Assembly (NCBI GenBank): GCA_900315455.1
Contig: OMZE01000003.1
Location: 1-64,000, forward strand
DNA: 64,000 nt
From: an uncultured Prevotellaceae bacterium
GTDB lineage: Bacteria > Bacteroidota > Bacteroidia > Bacteroidales > Bacteroidaceae
Direction of reading: 5' to 3'
Shown: positions 16,276 to 25,035 of the stretch, piece after piece
How the letters are laid out: every line of letters begins with the position of its first letter
How positions within the stretch are numbered: position 1 is the first letter of the stretch
Notes under the pieces: model-generated
The model's input: only the letters and a program-made list of their open reading frames with translations
Databases searched by the model: none
What the model was told of the DNA's origin: nothing
Made by a program: the position numbers and the translations under genes

Positions 16276-19200
16276 TCAGAAAACAAACTTGCACGAGGCG
16301 GTCTTGCCCGACTTCGCGGTGGCTCGGGCCACATAGCAGCCTTCTGCCATCAGCCTGACAGCCACCTCGCCATAGCCTCCCTGCATCGTGCCGTGCAGAC
16401 GCTGCACCAACTGACCGGAGAGGGTGTAGATGTCGATGGTGAAGTCGTCGTCGCTGTCGCCCCTGAACATCAACTTGTTGGCGGCAAAGCGGAGGGTGAG
16501 TGCATCGCGGCTGTTCATCACCGGTGTGCCGATGCCGTTGGTGTCGTCCATGAAGAGGGTGGTGTAGGTGTTCATGTAGTTGGACTTCCTGATGGTGGGA
16601 AGGGTCATCACGTAGATGTTGCCGGTGCCGTCGGGATAGCGACCCACGGTGGAGTTGCCGTCGTGCTCGGGATAGGGCAGGCGGTCGGTCCAACTCATGT
16701 CGGCAGCGCTCAGTGTCACCGTGCCGCCTTCTTTGGCAAGTTTGAAGTTGGCGTGGAGTTCACTGCCTGACTTCTGCTTGTCGCACCACACCAAGAGGTG
16801 GCCGTGGGCGGGGATGATGGTGTTGGCAGTGCCGTTCTCCTTGCTGATGCAGTATTTCTGGGGTTTGTCTTCGTCATCGCTCAGGTACATCCCCTCAACG
16901 TCGATGGGGGCATCGGTGGTGTTGTAGAGTTCCACCCAGTCGGCTTTCTTGAACAGGTCGTTGATATACACGCTGTTGTCGGCGCTCACCTCGTTCACTC
17001 TCACAGGGGTAATGCCGCTCGACAAGCAGTCGGCACTGCTCAGTGGCTCAAAACAGGCCACGAGATTGAAAGCACCTTGGGGGATGCTGATCTCGGTATC
17101 GGTGGAGTAGAAGTCTTCTACGACACTCGGCGAGGTGTAGGAGAGTTTGGCATCCCAATAGATATCGGAGGAGGTGGCGCTGTTGTTGTGCACTTCCACG
17201 GCGATGATGTTCTCACCGGCATTGAAGAAACTGGCATCGAAGGTCATCTCACCGCTGTCGGGGTTGTTGGGGGCGTAGGTGCTGGCCCAGGTGTTGTAGT
17301 TCACGTAGCCGCCGGGCATGTTGTAACGACCTGCTTCCTTACCGTTCACATATACTACGAAACCGTCGTCGACGGTGAATTCGAGCACAAACTTGGTGTT
17401 GGATTCGGGGGCCTTGTCGAGTGTCACCGACTTGCGGAAGTAATAGGTGGGGTATTTGTTGTTGGCATCAGAACCGTAACTGATGACGGTAGCCAGACCG
17501 TCCTTGCCGTATCCCAATGGGGCATTGCCGGTCTTCCACGACGAGGCATTGTAGTTGGTCGATTGCCAACTGACGTTGCTGAGCGAGCCGTTGTCGTAGT
17601 AGTTCCATGAGGTGCCATAGTCGAAGAGGGTCTCACGCAGCGACGTGGCGTTGGCCCAACCGAGGAAGGTGGTGCCGGCAGGAGCCACGGCCTTCAGCGT
17701 CACGGGGGCAAAGAGATGGCCGTTGAATTCTCCCGTGGGGATGGGGGTGTCGTTGATGAAGAGTTGTGCGCCGGAGGTGGTACTGCTGATGGTAGCACGC
17801 TGGGCACTGACATTGGTAAGGCGCATCGGTGAGTAGTTGCGTATAGCATTGGTCATCGTGCCCAGACGGCTGCCGAACCTCTCCTTCAACTCGTTGGCCA
17901 TGTTCCAGGGGGTGCCGCCCTCAATGTTCTGGAGGGGGTAGGCGCGCTCGGCAAGGGAGTCGATGACTGCGGCACAACGGGTGGGCTCAAACACGCTGCC
18001 GCCCATCACGCAGAAGGTGTCGATGAACTGACGGCGGAACTGGGCGTTGTTGAGCAGGTTGAGGAAGATGGTCACAAACTTGAGTTCTTCTTTTACCGTG
18101 GTCTGCTTGTCGTAGAGCCAGTTCGAGGTGAAGTAACGCTCGTTGGCGAAGTCGGTGAAGGGATTGCTGCGGTTGAAGGCGAAGTCGAGGTCGAACGACA
18201 CGAAGCGGAACTTACCGCCGTCGCGCTTGGCATAGCCCTTCAGGTTGTTGTGGGGCCAGTCATTGCTGCCGAGATAGAGTTCCATGGCCATGTAGTTGAT
18301 ATACTCGTCGATGTCGAGTCGCTGCTTGATCTCCTCATAGGTGTCGGCATTGGCGGCTTGCTTGCTCAGTTCGTAGAGTTCAAGGAAGGCGTCTTCGGTA
18401 CCGCAGTTCTGGAGGTAGAGGGAGTCGGGGTTGATTTCAAACTGGTCTATCTCTTCGTCATCCCAGCCGAAGTTGGCATAGACGAAGTGCTTGTTGTTGG
18501 GCTCACGCATATTGAGCATGCCGATGTATTGTCCGTTGATGAACTCATGCACGGGCAGATACGACTGGGCGTCGATGTCGATACCCGAGGTGAGGATGAT
18601 GCTCTCGATGGCTGGGTCCTTGAAACGGTTCCAGTTGTCGTTGCCGCCATTGCGTATCTGGAGCGTGCGGTTGCGCAGATAGGGTTTCTCGGCAAAGAAG
18701 GGGTATTTTAGGTTCTTGTCGCCACTCAACTCTTTGTTGCCTTTCAACTTGAAGGAGTGGGGCTCCCAGGCGCGGCTCCATCCGCCACACATCTCCAGGT
18801 TCACGTCTTGGTTGAGTACGGTGTTGTGGCCTCCTGGAAGGATGAAGGCGAAGTTCACGGGGCGCTCCCAGTCCATGTTCCAGTTGCATTTGCTGCTCTG
18901 GCCGTTGCCGGGCTTACCGTTGGTGCCTCTCACCATCACGCCGTGCTCGTTGCCGTAGAGGAAGTCGGGGTCGGCCACCACGGATACTACATGACCGGTG
19001 TAGTTCTTGTCGCGGCGGATATACGAACGGGTGACAGGACGGCTGGGCAACTGGTTGTCGGCGAAGAGCCTGAAACGGTAGCAGGTGGTGTTGCGCACCG
19101 TGAAATGGCCGTCCTGGCTGGTGAGGCCGTTGATGGTGGTGGGCAGCGTGCCGTCGGTGGTGTAGCGCAATGTACAGCCGGCGGGGATGGTCACGTCTAC

Positions 19201-19776
19201 TTTCAATGTGCCGGAGAAGAGTTGGTCGGACAGCGACACCTCGGGCATGTCGACTTGCTGGGTGGCATAGGTGGTGTTGGCGTTGCTCGTGCCAAGGGTG
19301 GGCTGGGCGGTGAACGACCAGTCGTTGCCGCCGTCTGTCGTGCGGGCATACGAGGTGCGGTCTATGGCCTCAGGGTATTCCTCGCTGGCCAAGAGGGTGC
19401 CGTCGGGGGCACTGATGTAGAGGGTACCGCCATCGGTGTCGAGTTTGAACGGCACGTTGGTGTTCTTCAGGAGGTTGTTGTCAAACCACACCACCTTATA
19501 TCCACCAGCGGGGATGGTGCCCATGCCTGCCGGGGCTTTCCATTTGGTGAGGTCGGCGGCATCGTCGCTGAAGTAACAGCCTGTCAGGGTCACCTCAGTG
19601 TCGCTGGGGTTGTAGAGTTCCACCCATCCGTCGAAGTTGACGGTGGGGCTGAAATATTGGTCAACGTTGGCCGACATGATTTCATTGATAATCAATGAGC
19701 CCGATGTGGGGGTGACTGCTGCCGTGGCCTTCAGGCTGCTCATGGCAAGGATGGTGAGGATGGTCTTGAAAGTCAT
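16276..19776 (-). CDS. Large exported CotH-domain protein with lamin-tail domains
   Basis: The ATG at 19776 places a signal peptide first (MTFKTILTILAMSS, then LKATAA), giving 1166 residues. An upstream in-frame ATG at 19821 would overlap the GH51 stop and spoil the signal. The order is lamin-tail domain (about 25-140, LIINEIMSANVDQ), chitobiase-like insert (about 200-240, LRYTTDGTLPTT), CotH kinase-like domain (about 290-640, with GSNDWPHNNLKGY and SFDLDFAFN), beta-sandwich region, second lamin-tail domain (about 960-1080, RVNEVSADNSVYINDLFKKA) and a C-terminal sorting-type tail (IYTLSGQLVQRL to CKFVF). CotH in spores phosphorylates coat proteins; here the target is unknown. It lies 38 bp after the GH51 gene. 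Confidence 0.88.
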   Translation of the reverse strand: MTFKTILTILAMSSLKATAAVTPTSGSLIINEIMSANVDQYFSPTVNFDGWVELYNPSDTEVTLTGCYFSDDAADLTKWKAPAGMGTIPAGGYKVVWFDNNLLKNTNVPFKLDTDGGTLYISAPDGTLLASEEYPEAIDRTSYARTTDGGNDWSFTAQPTLGTSNANTTYATQQVDMPEVSLSDQLFSGTLKVDVTIPAGCTLRYTTDGTLPTTINGLTSQDGHFTVRNTTCYRFRLFADNQLPSRPVTRSYIRRDKNYTGHVVSVVADPDFLYGNEHGVMVRGTNGKPGNGQSSKCNWNMDWERPVNFAFILPGGHNTVLNQDVNLEMCGGWSRAWEPHSFKLKGNKELSGDKNLKYPFFAEKPYLRNRTLQIRNGGNDNWNRFKDPAIESIILTSGIDIDAQSYLPVHEFINGQYIGMLNMREPNNKHFVYANFGWDDEEIDQFEINPDSLYLQNCGTEDAFLELYELSKQAANADTYEEIKQRLDIDEYINYMAMELYLGSNDWPHNNLKGYAKRDGGKFRFVSFDLDFAFNRSNPFTDFANERYFTSNWLYDKQTTVKEELKFVTIFLNLLNNAQFRRQFIDTFCVMGGSVFEPTRCAAVIDSLAERAYPLQNIEGGTPWNMANELKERFGSRLGTMTNAIRNYSPMRLTNVSAQRATISSTTSGAQLFINDTPIPTGEFNGHLFAPVTLKAVAPAGTTFLGWANATSLRETLFDYGTSWNYYDNGSLSNVSWQSTNYNASSWKTGNAPLGYGKDGLATVISYGSDANNKYPTYYFRKSVTLDKAPESNTKFVLEFTVDDGFVVYVNGKEAGRYNMPGGYVNYNTWASTYAPNNPDSGEMTFDASFFNAGENIIAVEVHNNSATSSDIYWDAKLSYTSPSVVEDFYSTDTEISIPQGAFNLVACFEPLSSADCLSSGITPVRVNEVSADNSVYINDLFKKADWVELYNTTDAPIDVEGMYLSDDEDKPQKYCISKENGTANTIIPAHGHLLVWCDKQKSGSELHANFKLAKEGGTVTLSAADMSWTDRLPYPEHDGNSTVGRYPDGTGNIYVMTLPTIRKSNYMNTYTTLFMDDTNGIGTPVMNSRDALTLRFAANKLMFRGDSDDDFTIDIYTLSGQLVQRLHGTMQGGYGEVAVRLMAEGCYVARATAKSGKTASCKFVF

Positions 19777-19814
19777 GTTTGATGTTATGGCGAAAGGTTG
19801 ATATTCTGGTTGGT

Positions 19815-22394
19815 CTACCATTCGAACACGCGGAACGAATAGGGGGGCATCACGAGTTGGTTGCTGGAGAGGGTACCTTCTTGGCAGGTCACCGCCTGGT
19901 CCTCAGGCTCACCGGCGAATCCCTCGTAACGGAGGGTGGCAGGTAGGTCGATGCCCGTGATGGTAAGGGTGAGGGTTACAGGGAGGGCGTTTACCAGGCG
20001 CAGGTAGTGGCGGCCCGTGCGGCTGTCTTCCACCACACTGGCGGCAATGCGGCGACTGATGCTTCCGTCGGCACTGACGTGTGAGGCGAGATAGCGGTCA
20101 CCGGCATGCACGGAGAAGAGGCGCTGGGTCTCGTAGGCGGGGGTGGTGCGTACACCGTTGTTGGTGAAGTAGATCATGTCGGGGTTCCAGTTGTGGTGAC
20201 CGTCCTTGGCCAACAGCGGGGCATACGAGGTCATCTCCACCACGTCGCCGTTGCGCTCCACGTTGCACAGGTGGATGGCCTCGGCCAATGCGGTCTCTAC
20301 GTTGGGACGCTTAGCGGGGGTGCTGGCAGCCCATTCGCCGAGATATACTTTCGGCGCGTGGCGGTCGTAGTCGTCGTAGTAGTCTTGGTGGTTGAGAAAC
20401 CACCCCGTGCTCTCGTAGTAGTGCTCATCTACCATGTCGATGATGTCGGCGTGCTTTTTGGCGAAATCCCAGCCTTCAAGGTAGTCGGCAGAGGGAGTGT
20501 GGAAGGGCCCCACGGTACCGCAGACGGTAATCTGGGGGTATTTCTCCTTGATGGCTTTGCAAATCATCTCGTAGCGTTCTTCAAACACGGTCGAGATGAT
20601 GTCTTCATTGCCGATACCCACGTATTTCAGGTTGAAGGGGGCGGGATGGCCGGCCTCGGCACGCATCTTTGCCCAGGGGCTACTGACGGTGTCGCCGTTG
20701 GCCCATTCTATCATGTGGAGGATTTCCTCGATGTAGGCGGGCATGTCTTCCATGGGGATGCCGCCTTGCTGACCGCCATAGCCGGAGGCATCGGCGGCGG
20801 AGTTCTGACAGGGCACGCCGGCGGCGAGCACGGGCAGGGGCTCGGCACCGATATCCTCGCAGAACTGGAAGAACTCAAAGAATCCCAGACCGCGGGTCTG
20901 GTGGTAACCCCAGATGTTGAAATCGGGCTTTCGGTCTTGCAGCGGACCCACGGTGTGGTGCCAGTGGTAGATGTTGTCGAGGCCTTGGCCGTGACTCATG
21001 CACCCGCCGGGGAAACGCACGAACTTGGGTTTCAGGTCGGCGATGGCCTGGGCAAGGTCGTTGCGTAGACCGTTCTTCCGGTTCTTGAAGGTAATCTGGG
21101 GGAAAAGGCTCACCATGTCGATGGCTGCCTTGCCTTTCTTCAACGACACGATGCGCAGCCTGATGTCGCGGTTGGCGGGATTCGCATGGAATTTCCCGTC
21201 ATCGGTGCAGAGCAAGGCCTCGTATTGATTCCATCCCTCACCCTTCGACACAAGTTTCTTTTCGGCAAGCACTTCACCGTTGGTGGTCACCAATTGCACG
21301 CGCCATTGTTTCTTCTTGCAGTCGATATTGCGCACCCAGAACGAGAAATCGTAGGAGCAGCCGCTCTCACGGTCGGCTATGCCGTCCCATCCTTCGTTGA
21401 CGAGGGTGTCGGTCTCCATCACGGCATAATGGGGGTTGTTGGCACTCAGGGGATGGGCGGTCTCTATCTGTATCGGTCGCGAGGAGTGCCAGGCGGTGGT
21501 GGCGCTCCACTCCTTGCGGTCGCGAGAGGAGTATTCGAAATCGCGGTTCTGCACCAACTCGGCATACAAACCGCCGTCGGCGGCATAACTGATGTCTTCG
21601 AAGAACACACCGATGAGTTTGTCGCTGATGGTCTTGCGCTGGCTGCCGTTGACGGTGAGGGTGGCGCTGACGGGCTGGAGGTCTTTCATGTGGGTGGCAT
21701 CGTCGGTCATCCGCTCGGCACTCATCTCGCCGTCGAGACGCATCACTTCATGGTGGGTGAGCAACTGGATGAGTTCGCCTTGGGTGATGTCGAAAATCTT
21801 GCCTTCGTAGAGACGGCCGTCGACGGTGGCGGTGTCGCCGCCCCATGCCACGTCGCTGATGCTGCTCTCCTGGGGCTGGGTGAAGTGGCGGAAGTCTTTG
21901 TCGCCTTGCAGGTAGTATTTTTCGTTGCCGGAGATATAGAAGATGTCGAAGGTCTGGTCGTCGCCTTCAAACATGATGGGTTTCAGACAGTTCTTCGTCG
22001 ACAGACGGGGGTAGTCTTGCGGACGCCACACGATGAGGTCTTTGCTGTAGGTGGCAGCAAAACAGGGGGAGTAGTCGTTCACCTGCCAGATGGCACGCCA
22101 GGTGCCGTCGGAGGCGCGGAGCACGCAGGGTGAGTACATCCGTTTCTCGGCTCCCCACTGACCATAGTCGGAGGCGCAGAGTTGACCTATCTCTATCCAT
22201 CGTTGTTCGATGTCGAGATAGGCGGCGTGCAGACCGGCACGCTCGTTGGGGGAATAGATGAAAATCTCGCGTGAGATGTTGTCGCCTTCTTCTTGGGCGT
22301 GCAGTGTTGTGGGGATGGTCCAAAGCATAAGGGTCATCATCACGGTGAGTAGTTGCATGCTCAAGAGGGTGAGTTTGCCTATACCTGTTCTCAT
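19815..22394 (-). CDS. Secreted alpha-L-arabinofuranosidase (GH51) with extra N-terminal domain
   Basis: The 859-residue protein has a signal peptide (about 1-33, LHAQ). Residues about 40-215 resemble part of a GH43-type beta-propeller (RASDGTWRAIWQVND, YSKDLIVWRPQDYP). A GH51 module spans about 245-859. Acid/base Glu597 in VGIGNEDI and nucleophile Glu687 in VYLGEWAA are visible, as is FVRFPGG. A carbohydrate-binding-like insert occupies about 285-430. GH51 enzymes release arabinose from arabinoxylan or arabinan. The gene precedes the CotH gene by 38 bp, suggesting co-transcription. A -7 element TAAATTTG (22500-22507, minus strand) lies 105 bp upstream. Confidence 0.9.
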   Translation of the reverse strand: MRTGIGKLTLLSMQLLTVMMTLMLWTIPTTLHAQEEGDNISREIFIYSPNERAGLHAAYLDIEQRWIEIGQLCASDYGQWGAEKRMYSPCVLRASDGTWRAIWQVNDYSPCFAATYSKDLIVWRPQDYPRLSTKNCLKPIMFEGDDQTFDIFYISGNEKYYLQGDKDFRHFTQPQESSISDVAWGGDTATVDGRLYEGKIFDITQGELIQLLTHHEVMRLDGEMSAERMTDDATHMKDLQPVSATLTVNGSQRKTISDKLIGVFFEDISYAADGGLYAELVQNRDFEYSSRDRKEWSATTAWHSSRPIQIETAHPLSANNPHYAVMETDTLVNEGWDGIADRESGCSYDFSFWVRNIDCKKKQWRVQLVTTNGEVLAEKKLVSKGEGWNQYEALLCTDDGKFHANPANRDIRLRIVSLKKGKAAIDMVSLFPQITFKNRKNGLRNDLAQAIADLKPKFVRFPGGCMSHGQGLDNIYHWHHTVGPLQDRKPDFNIWGYHQTRGLGFFEFFQFCEDIGAEPLPVLAAGVPCQNSAADASGYGGQQGGIPMEDMPAYIEEILHMIEWANGDTVSSPWAKMRAEAGHPAPFNLKYVGIGNEDIISTVFEERYEMICKAIKEKYPQITVCGTVGPFHTPSADYLEGWDFAKKHADIIDMVDEHYYESTGWFLNHQDYYDDYDRHAPKVYLGEWAASTPAKRPNVETALAEAIHLCNVERNGDVVEMTSYAPLLAKDGHHNWNPDMIYFTNNGVRTTPAYETQRLFSVHAGDRYLASHVSADGSISRRIAASVVEDSRTGRHYLRLVNALPVTLTLTITGIDLPATLRYEGFAGEPEDQAVTCQEGTLSSNQLVMPPYSFRVFEW

Positions 22395-22695
22395 GTTTGT
22401 CGAAGTTAGTGAAATTTGTTATTAGAGTAATTTCTCCATGAAGTGGGGACTTCGTTGAAGAAAAAAGGTAAAGATTTCCAAATACAATGCTTGGCGTGGC
22501 AAATTTACGATTTTTTATTTATAAATAGGTGCTTCGTGTTATAAAAAGTGTAAAAATTACAATATTTAGGGCCGTCCTGCGTGCTGCGATGCCGTCGCCG
22601 CCCATCACCGCCTGTCGTCACCCCGTCACGTTTGTGGCTGTATCACAGCCACCCCATCTTTTAAACATGCTTTTTAAAGGAAAACCCGCCGATTA
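22395..22695. other. Intergenic region with a small perfect hairpin
   Basis: This divergent region holds the -7 element of the GH51 gene (22500-22507). A GC-rich patch at about 22570-22630 follows, then a perfect hairpin GTGGCTGT/ACAGCCAC (22634-22641 and 22645-22652, 3-nt loop). No gene is supported. The hairpin lies upstream of the promoter of the + strand gene, so it is not in that leader. Confidence 0.5.
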
Positions 22696-22727
22696 CTTGC
22701 AAATATGGAGAATAATACCTATTTTTG
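22696..22727 (+). promoter_or_regulatory. Promoter of the YARHG-protein gene
   Basis: CTTG (22696-22699) and TATTTTTG (22720-22727) are 20 bp apart, a good Bacteroidetes -33/-7 pair. The ATG at 22760 lies 32 bp further on. Confidence 0.6.
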
Positions 22728-22759
22728 CCCTAAACTATAACCAATAACCCTTAAAAAAC

Positions 22760-23992
22760 ATGATGAGAAACAGAATGTTGGCCGTTTTCCTGGCCATGTG
22801 GGCTGGCCTCTTTGCCGCCCATGCCAACGATGGTGTGTATTTTGTAAGTGGCAGTCATCTCGAACCCCTGCAGGAGACAGACATCTCCGTGAAGAAAGAG
22901 GTGCTGACCATCACCATCTCCGATGGTCCTTTTGCTTTCGTCGAGGTGGAATATGAGTTCATGAACAACGGACAGCCAAAGGATGTGACGATGGGCTTCG
23001 AGGCCAAGGCTCCCTACAATGATGGGGAACCCATGAACCTCAATGGCATACATCCGTATATCAACGACTTCTCGGTGGTGATGAACGGTCAGACGCTCAG
23101 CCACCGCAACGGACTGGTGTTTTCCGAAGGTTTCGATGGCGAATTGCCCAAGGAAGCCAAGGAATCCGTAAAGAAAGGACAGCGTTTCTTCCCCGTCGAT
23201 TTCAATCGCTGGAAACTCGACACGGAGAACAGCGAGCGGCTTTATAACGAACAGACAGAAGAATATGCCGACTATGCTTACGCCTACTATTTCGATGCTC
23301 ATTTCAACAGTGGGGTGAACACCGTGCGCCATACCTACAGTTACAAAATGTCGTTTTCCGTAGGACAGGCATTTGAGGTTTCATATTGGCTGACACCAGC
23401 CATGCGGTGGGCCAATCACCAAATCGATGATTTCACGCTGCGTATCAAGATCGACAACTGCACCAAGCATTTCTTCATAGAGAATTCGCCCTTTGAAGGC
23501 ACTCCGTTCAAAGTGGTGGCAGGAAAGGGAAAGACACGGGTGCTCAACACTTCTGACAACGATGCGAAGGTCACCGAGGTGGTGCTGCGCAACGGCACCC
23601 TGGAGTGGCACCGCAACAACTTCCGCACAGAGTATGACTTGGGCCTTGGTTCGGCAGAACCTCTTGAATATCTCGTTGACTGGGGCAGTCAGCCGGCACC
23701 TCTCTTCTACGACAGCAGCGACACCTTCTTGGGATGGCTGGCAGGCGGTATGGAGTATGAGCGATACTATCCGGGCAAGGGAACGAAGAAGCAGATACGT
23801 GACTTCACCGCCCGCATCCGCCGCAACCTGCCCTATGCCCACCGGGGATACGTGTTCAAGGATGCCACGCTCCGCAAGGTCTTCGAGTCGCAGTGGTGGT
23901 ATATGCCCGACCCCTCGTGGAAACCCACCGACAACTCCTTCAGCCAGCATGAGCACGAACTCATCAATGCCAGCAACACTTTTTATGATTGA
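22760..23992 (+). CDS. Exported protein with C-terminal YARHG domain
   Basis: The 410-residue protein has a signal peptide (about 1-22, AAHA). The N-terminal two thirds are a beta-rich region resembling DUF4424-type exported proteins (LTITISDGPFAFVEVEYEF). The C-terminus (about 350-395, NLPYAHRGYVFKD, then ESQWWYMP) matches the YARHG extracellular domain, which is thought to bind cell-wall or surface components. The exact function is unknown. It has its own promoter and terminator and runs towards the fructan locus, so it is an independent unit. Confidence 0.8.
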   Translation: MMRNRMLAVFLAMWAGLFAAHANDGVYFVSGSHLEPLQETDISVKKEVLTITISDGPFAFVEVEYEFMNNGQPKDVTMGFEAKAPYNDGEPMNLNGIHPYINDFSVVMNGQTLSHRNGLVFSEGFDGELPKEAKESVKKGQRFFPVDFNRWKLDTENSERLYNEQTEEYADYAYAYYFDAHFNSGVNTVRHTYSYKMSFSVGQAFEVSYWLTPAMRWANHQIDDFTLRIKIDNCTKHFFIENSPFEGTPFKVVAGKGKTRVLNTSDNDAKVTEVVLRNGTLEWHRNNFRTEYDLGLGSAEPLEYLVDWGSQPAPLFYDSSDTFLGWLAGGMEYERYYPGKGTKKQIRDFTARIRRNLPYAHRGYVFKDATLRKVFESQWWYMPDPSWKPTDNSFSQHEHELINASNTFYD

Positions 23993-24044
23993 TAATTCAA
24001 AAAACTGTCCTCCCTCATCTCATTATTCCTGATAGCACAAAAAA

Positions 24045-24072
24045 GGTCGGGTTCCTCGCTTGGAACTCGACC
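24045..24072. terminator. Bidirectional terminator between the YARHG and fructokinase genes
   Basis: GGTCGGGTTCC (24045-24055) pairs with GGAACTCGACC (24062-24072), with one G-T pair and a 6-nt loop. AAAAAA precedes it and TCAATTTTTAT follows, so it can act on both convergent transcripts. Confidence 0.85.
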
Positions 24073-24107
24073 TCAATTTTTATCGCTTATAAAGTATTAT
24101 TGCATTT

Positions 24108-24998
24108 TTACTTACCTCTTGACTTCAAATCATCAGGGAGTTTTGGCATGGCTCCGTTTTGAGTGCACACATAAGCGCTCACCTCTACAGCCAACTTGTG
24201 GGCCTCTGCCATGGGCTTGCCGTTGAGGATGGCGGCACAGAACGAACCAGTAAAGGAGTCGCCGGCTCCTACAGTGTCTGCCACTGTCACCTTCGGGGTT
24301 TCCTGGAATGATTTCTGTCCGGGAGTGAAGACATAAGAACCGTTGGTGCCACAGGTGAGCACAAGCATGTCGAGATTGTACTTACCCAGAATGAGCCAGC
24401 ATTTGTTCTCAATGTCGAGTCCGGGATAACCAAACATCCGGCCTATCAATACCAGTTCTTCATCATTGATCTTGAGGATGTTGCAACGCTGCAGCGACTC
24501 GCGGATGATTTCCATTGTGTAGAACTGCTGACGCAGGTTGATGTCGAAAATCTTCACACAGTCATCCGGCGTGGCATCAAGAAACTTCTGTATGGTCTCA
24601 CGGCTCACCACATTGCGCTGAGCCAGCGAACCGAAACATACGGCGCGGCAGTTGCGGGCAATGGCGGCGATGTCGTCGTCGAAGGGGATGTTGTCCCATG
24701 CCACGTTCTCCTTGATGTCATACGTGGGAATGCCCTGCTCGTCGAGTTGCACCTGCACCGTGCCGGTTGGATAAGGCACGCGCGGAAGCAGGTCGTTCAA
24801 TCCGTGCTCCTTCAGGGCATCGATGGTCTCATCGGCCAGTTTGTCATTACCCAGGGCGCTCACGGCGATGGTCTCGTCCATGCCAAGAAACTGTCCGGCA
24901 TGATAGGCAAAGTTGGCGGGTGCACCACCCAGTTTCTTACCTTCGGGAAGTACGTCCCACAGCACTTCTCCGAGTCCTACTACATATCGTTTGTTCAT
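24108..24998 (-). CDS. Fructokinase (PfkB family)
   Basis: The 296-residue protein has the PfkB/ribokinase fold. The N-terminal GLGEVLWDVLPEG and KLGGAPANFAYH bind sugar, and the C-terminal DTVGAGDSF (241-249) holds the catalytic Asp247 and anion hole. It matches fructokinases of fructan loci and would phosphorylate fructose in the cytoplasm. It is the last gene of the locus, 19 bp after the MFS importer, which supports this specificity. Length is normal. Confidence 0.92.
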   Translation of the reverse strand: MNKRYVVGLGEVLWDVLPEGKKLGGAPANFAYHAGQFLGMDETIAVSALGNDKLADETIDALKEHGLNDLLPRVPYPTGTVQVQLDEQGIPTYDIKENVAWDNIPFDDDIAAIARNCRAVCFGSLAQRNVVSRETIQKFLDATPDDCVKIFDINLRQQFYTMEIIRESLQRCNILKINDEELVLIGRMFGYPGLDIENKCWLILGKYNLDMLVLTCGTNGSYVFTPGQKSFQETPKVTVADTVGAGDSFTGSFCAAILNGKPMAEAHKLAVEVSAYVCTQNGAMPKLPDDLKSRGK

Positions 24999-25035
24999 TT
25001 GGTTTGAGATTTGAGGTTTAAGATTTGAGATTGAG
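24999..25035 (-). repeat. CTCAAAT-type heptamer repeat upstream of the fructokinase start
   Basis: On the minus strand the sequence runs through units CTCAATC, TCAAATC, TTAAACC, TCAAATC and TCAAACC up to the ATG. It begins inside the last codons of the MFS gene, so it also encodes part of that C-terminus. The same unit forms the array at 53721-53772. Confidence 0.65.

Noticed and set aside
16118-16693. 191-residue minus-strand protein downstream of the CotH gene
   Set aside because: Largely overlaps the CotH 3' end in another frame; Arg/His-rich shadow composition.
23993-24107. Small RNA between the YARHG and fructokinase genes
   Set aside because: Only a bidirectional terminator is present and no promoter was found.
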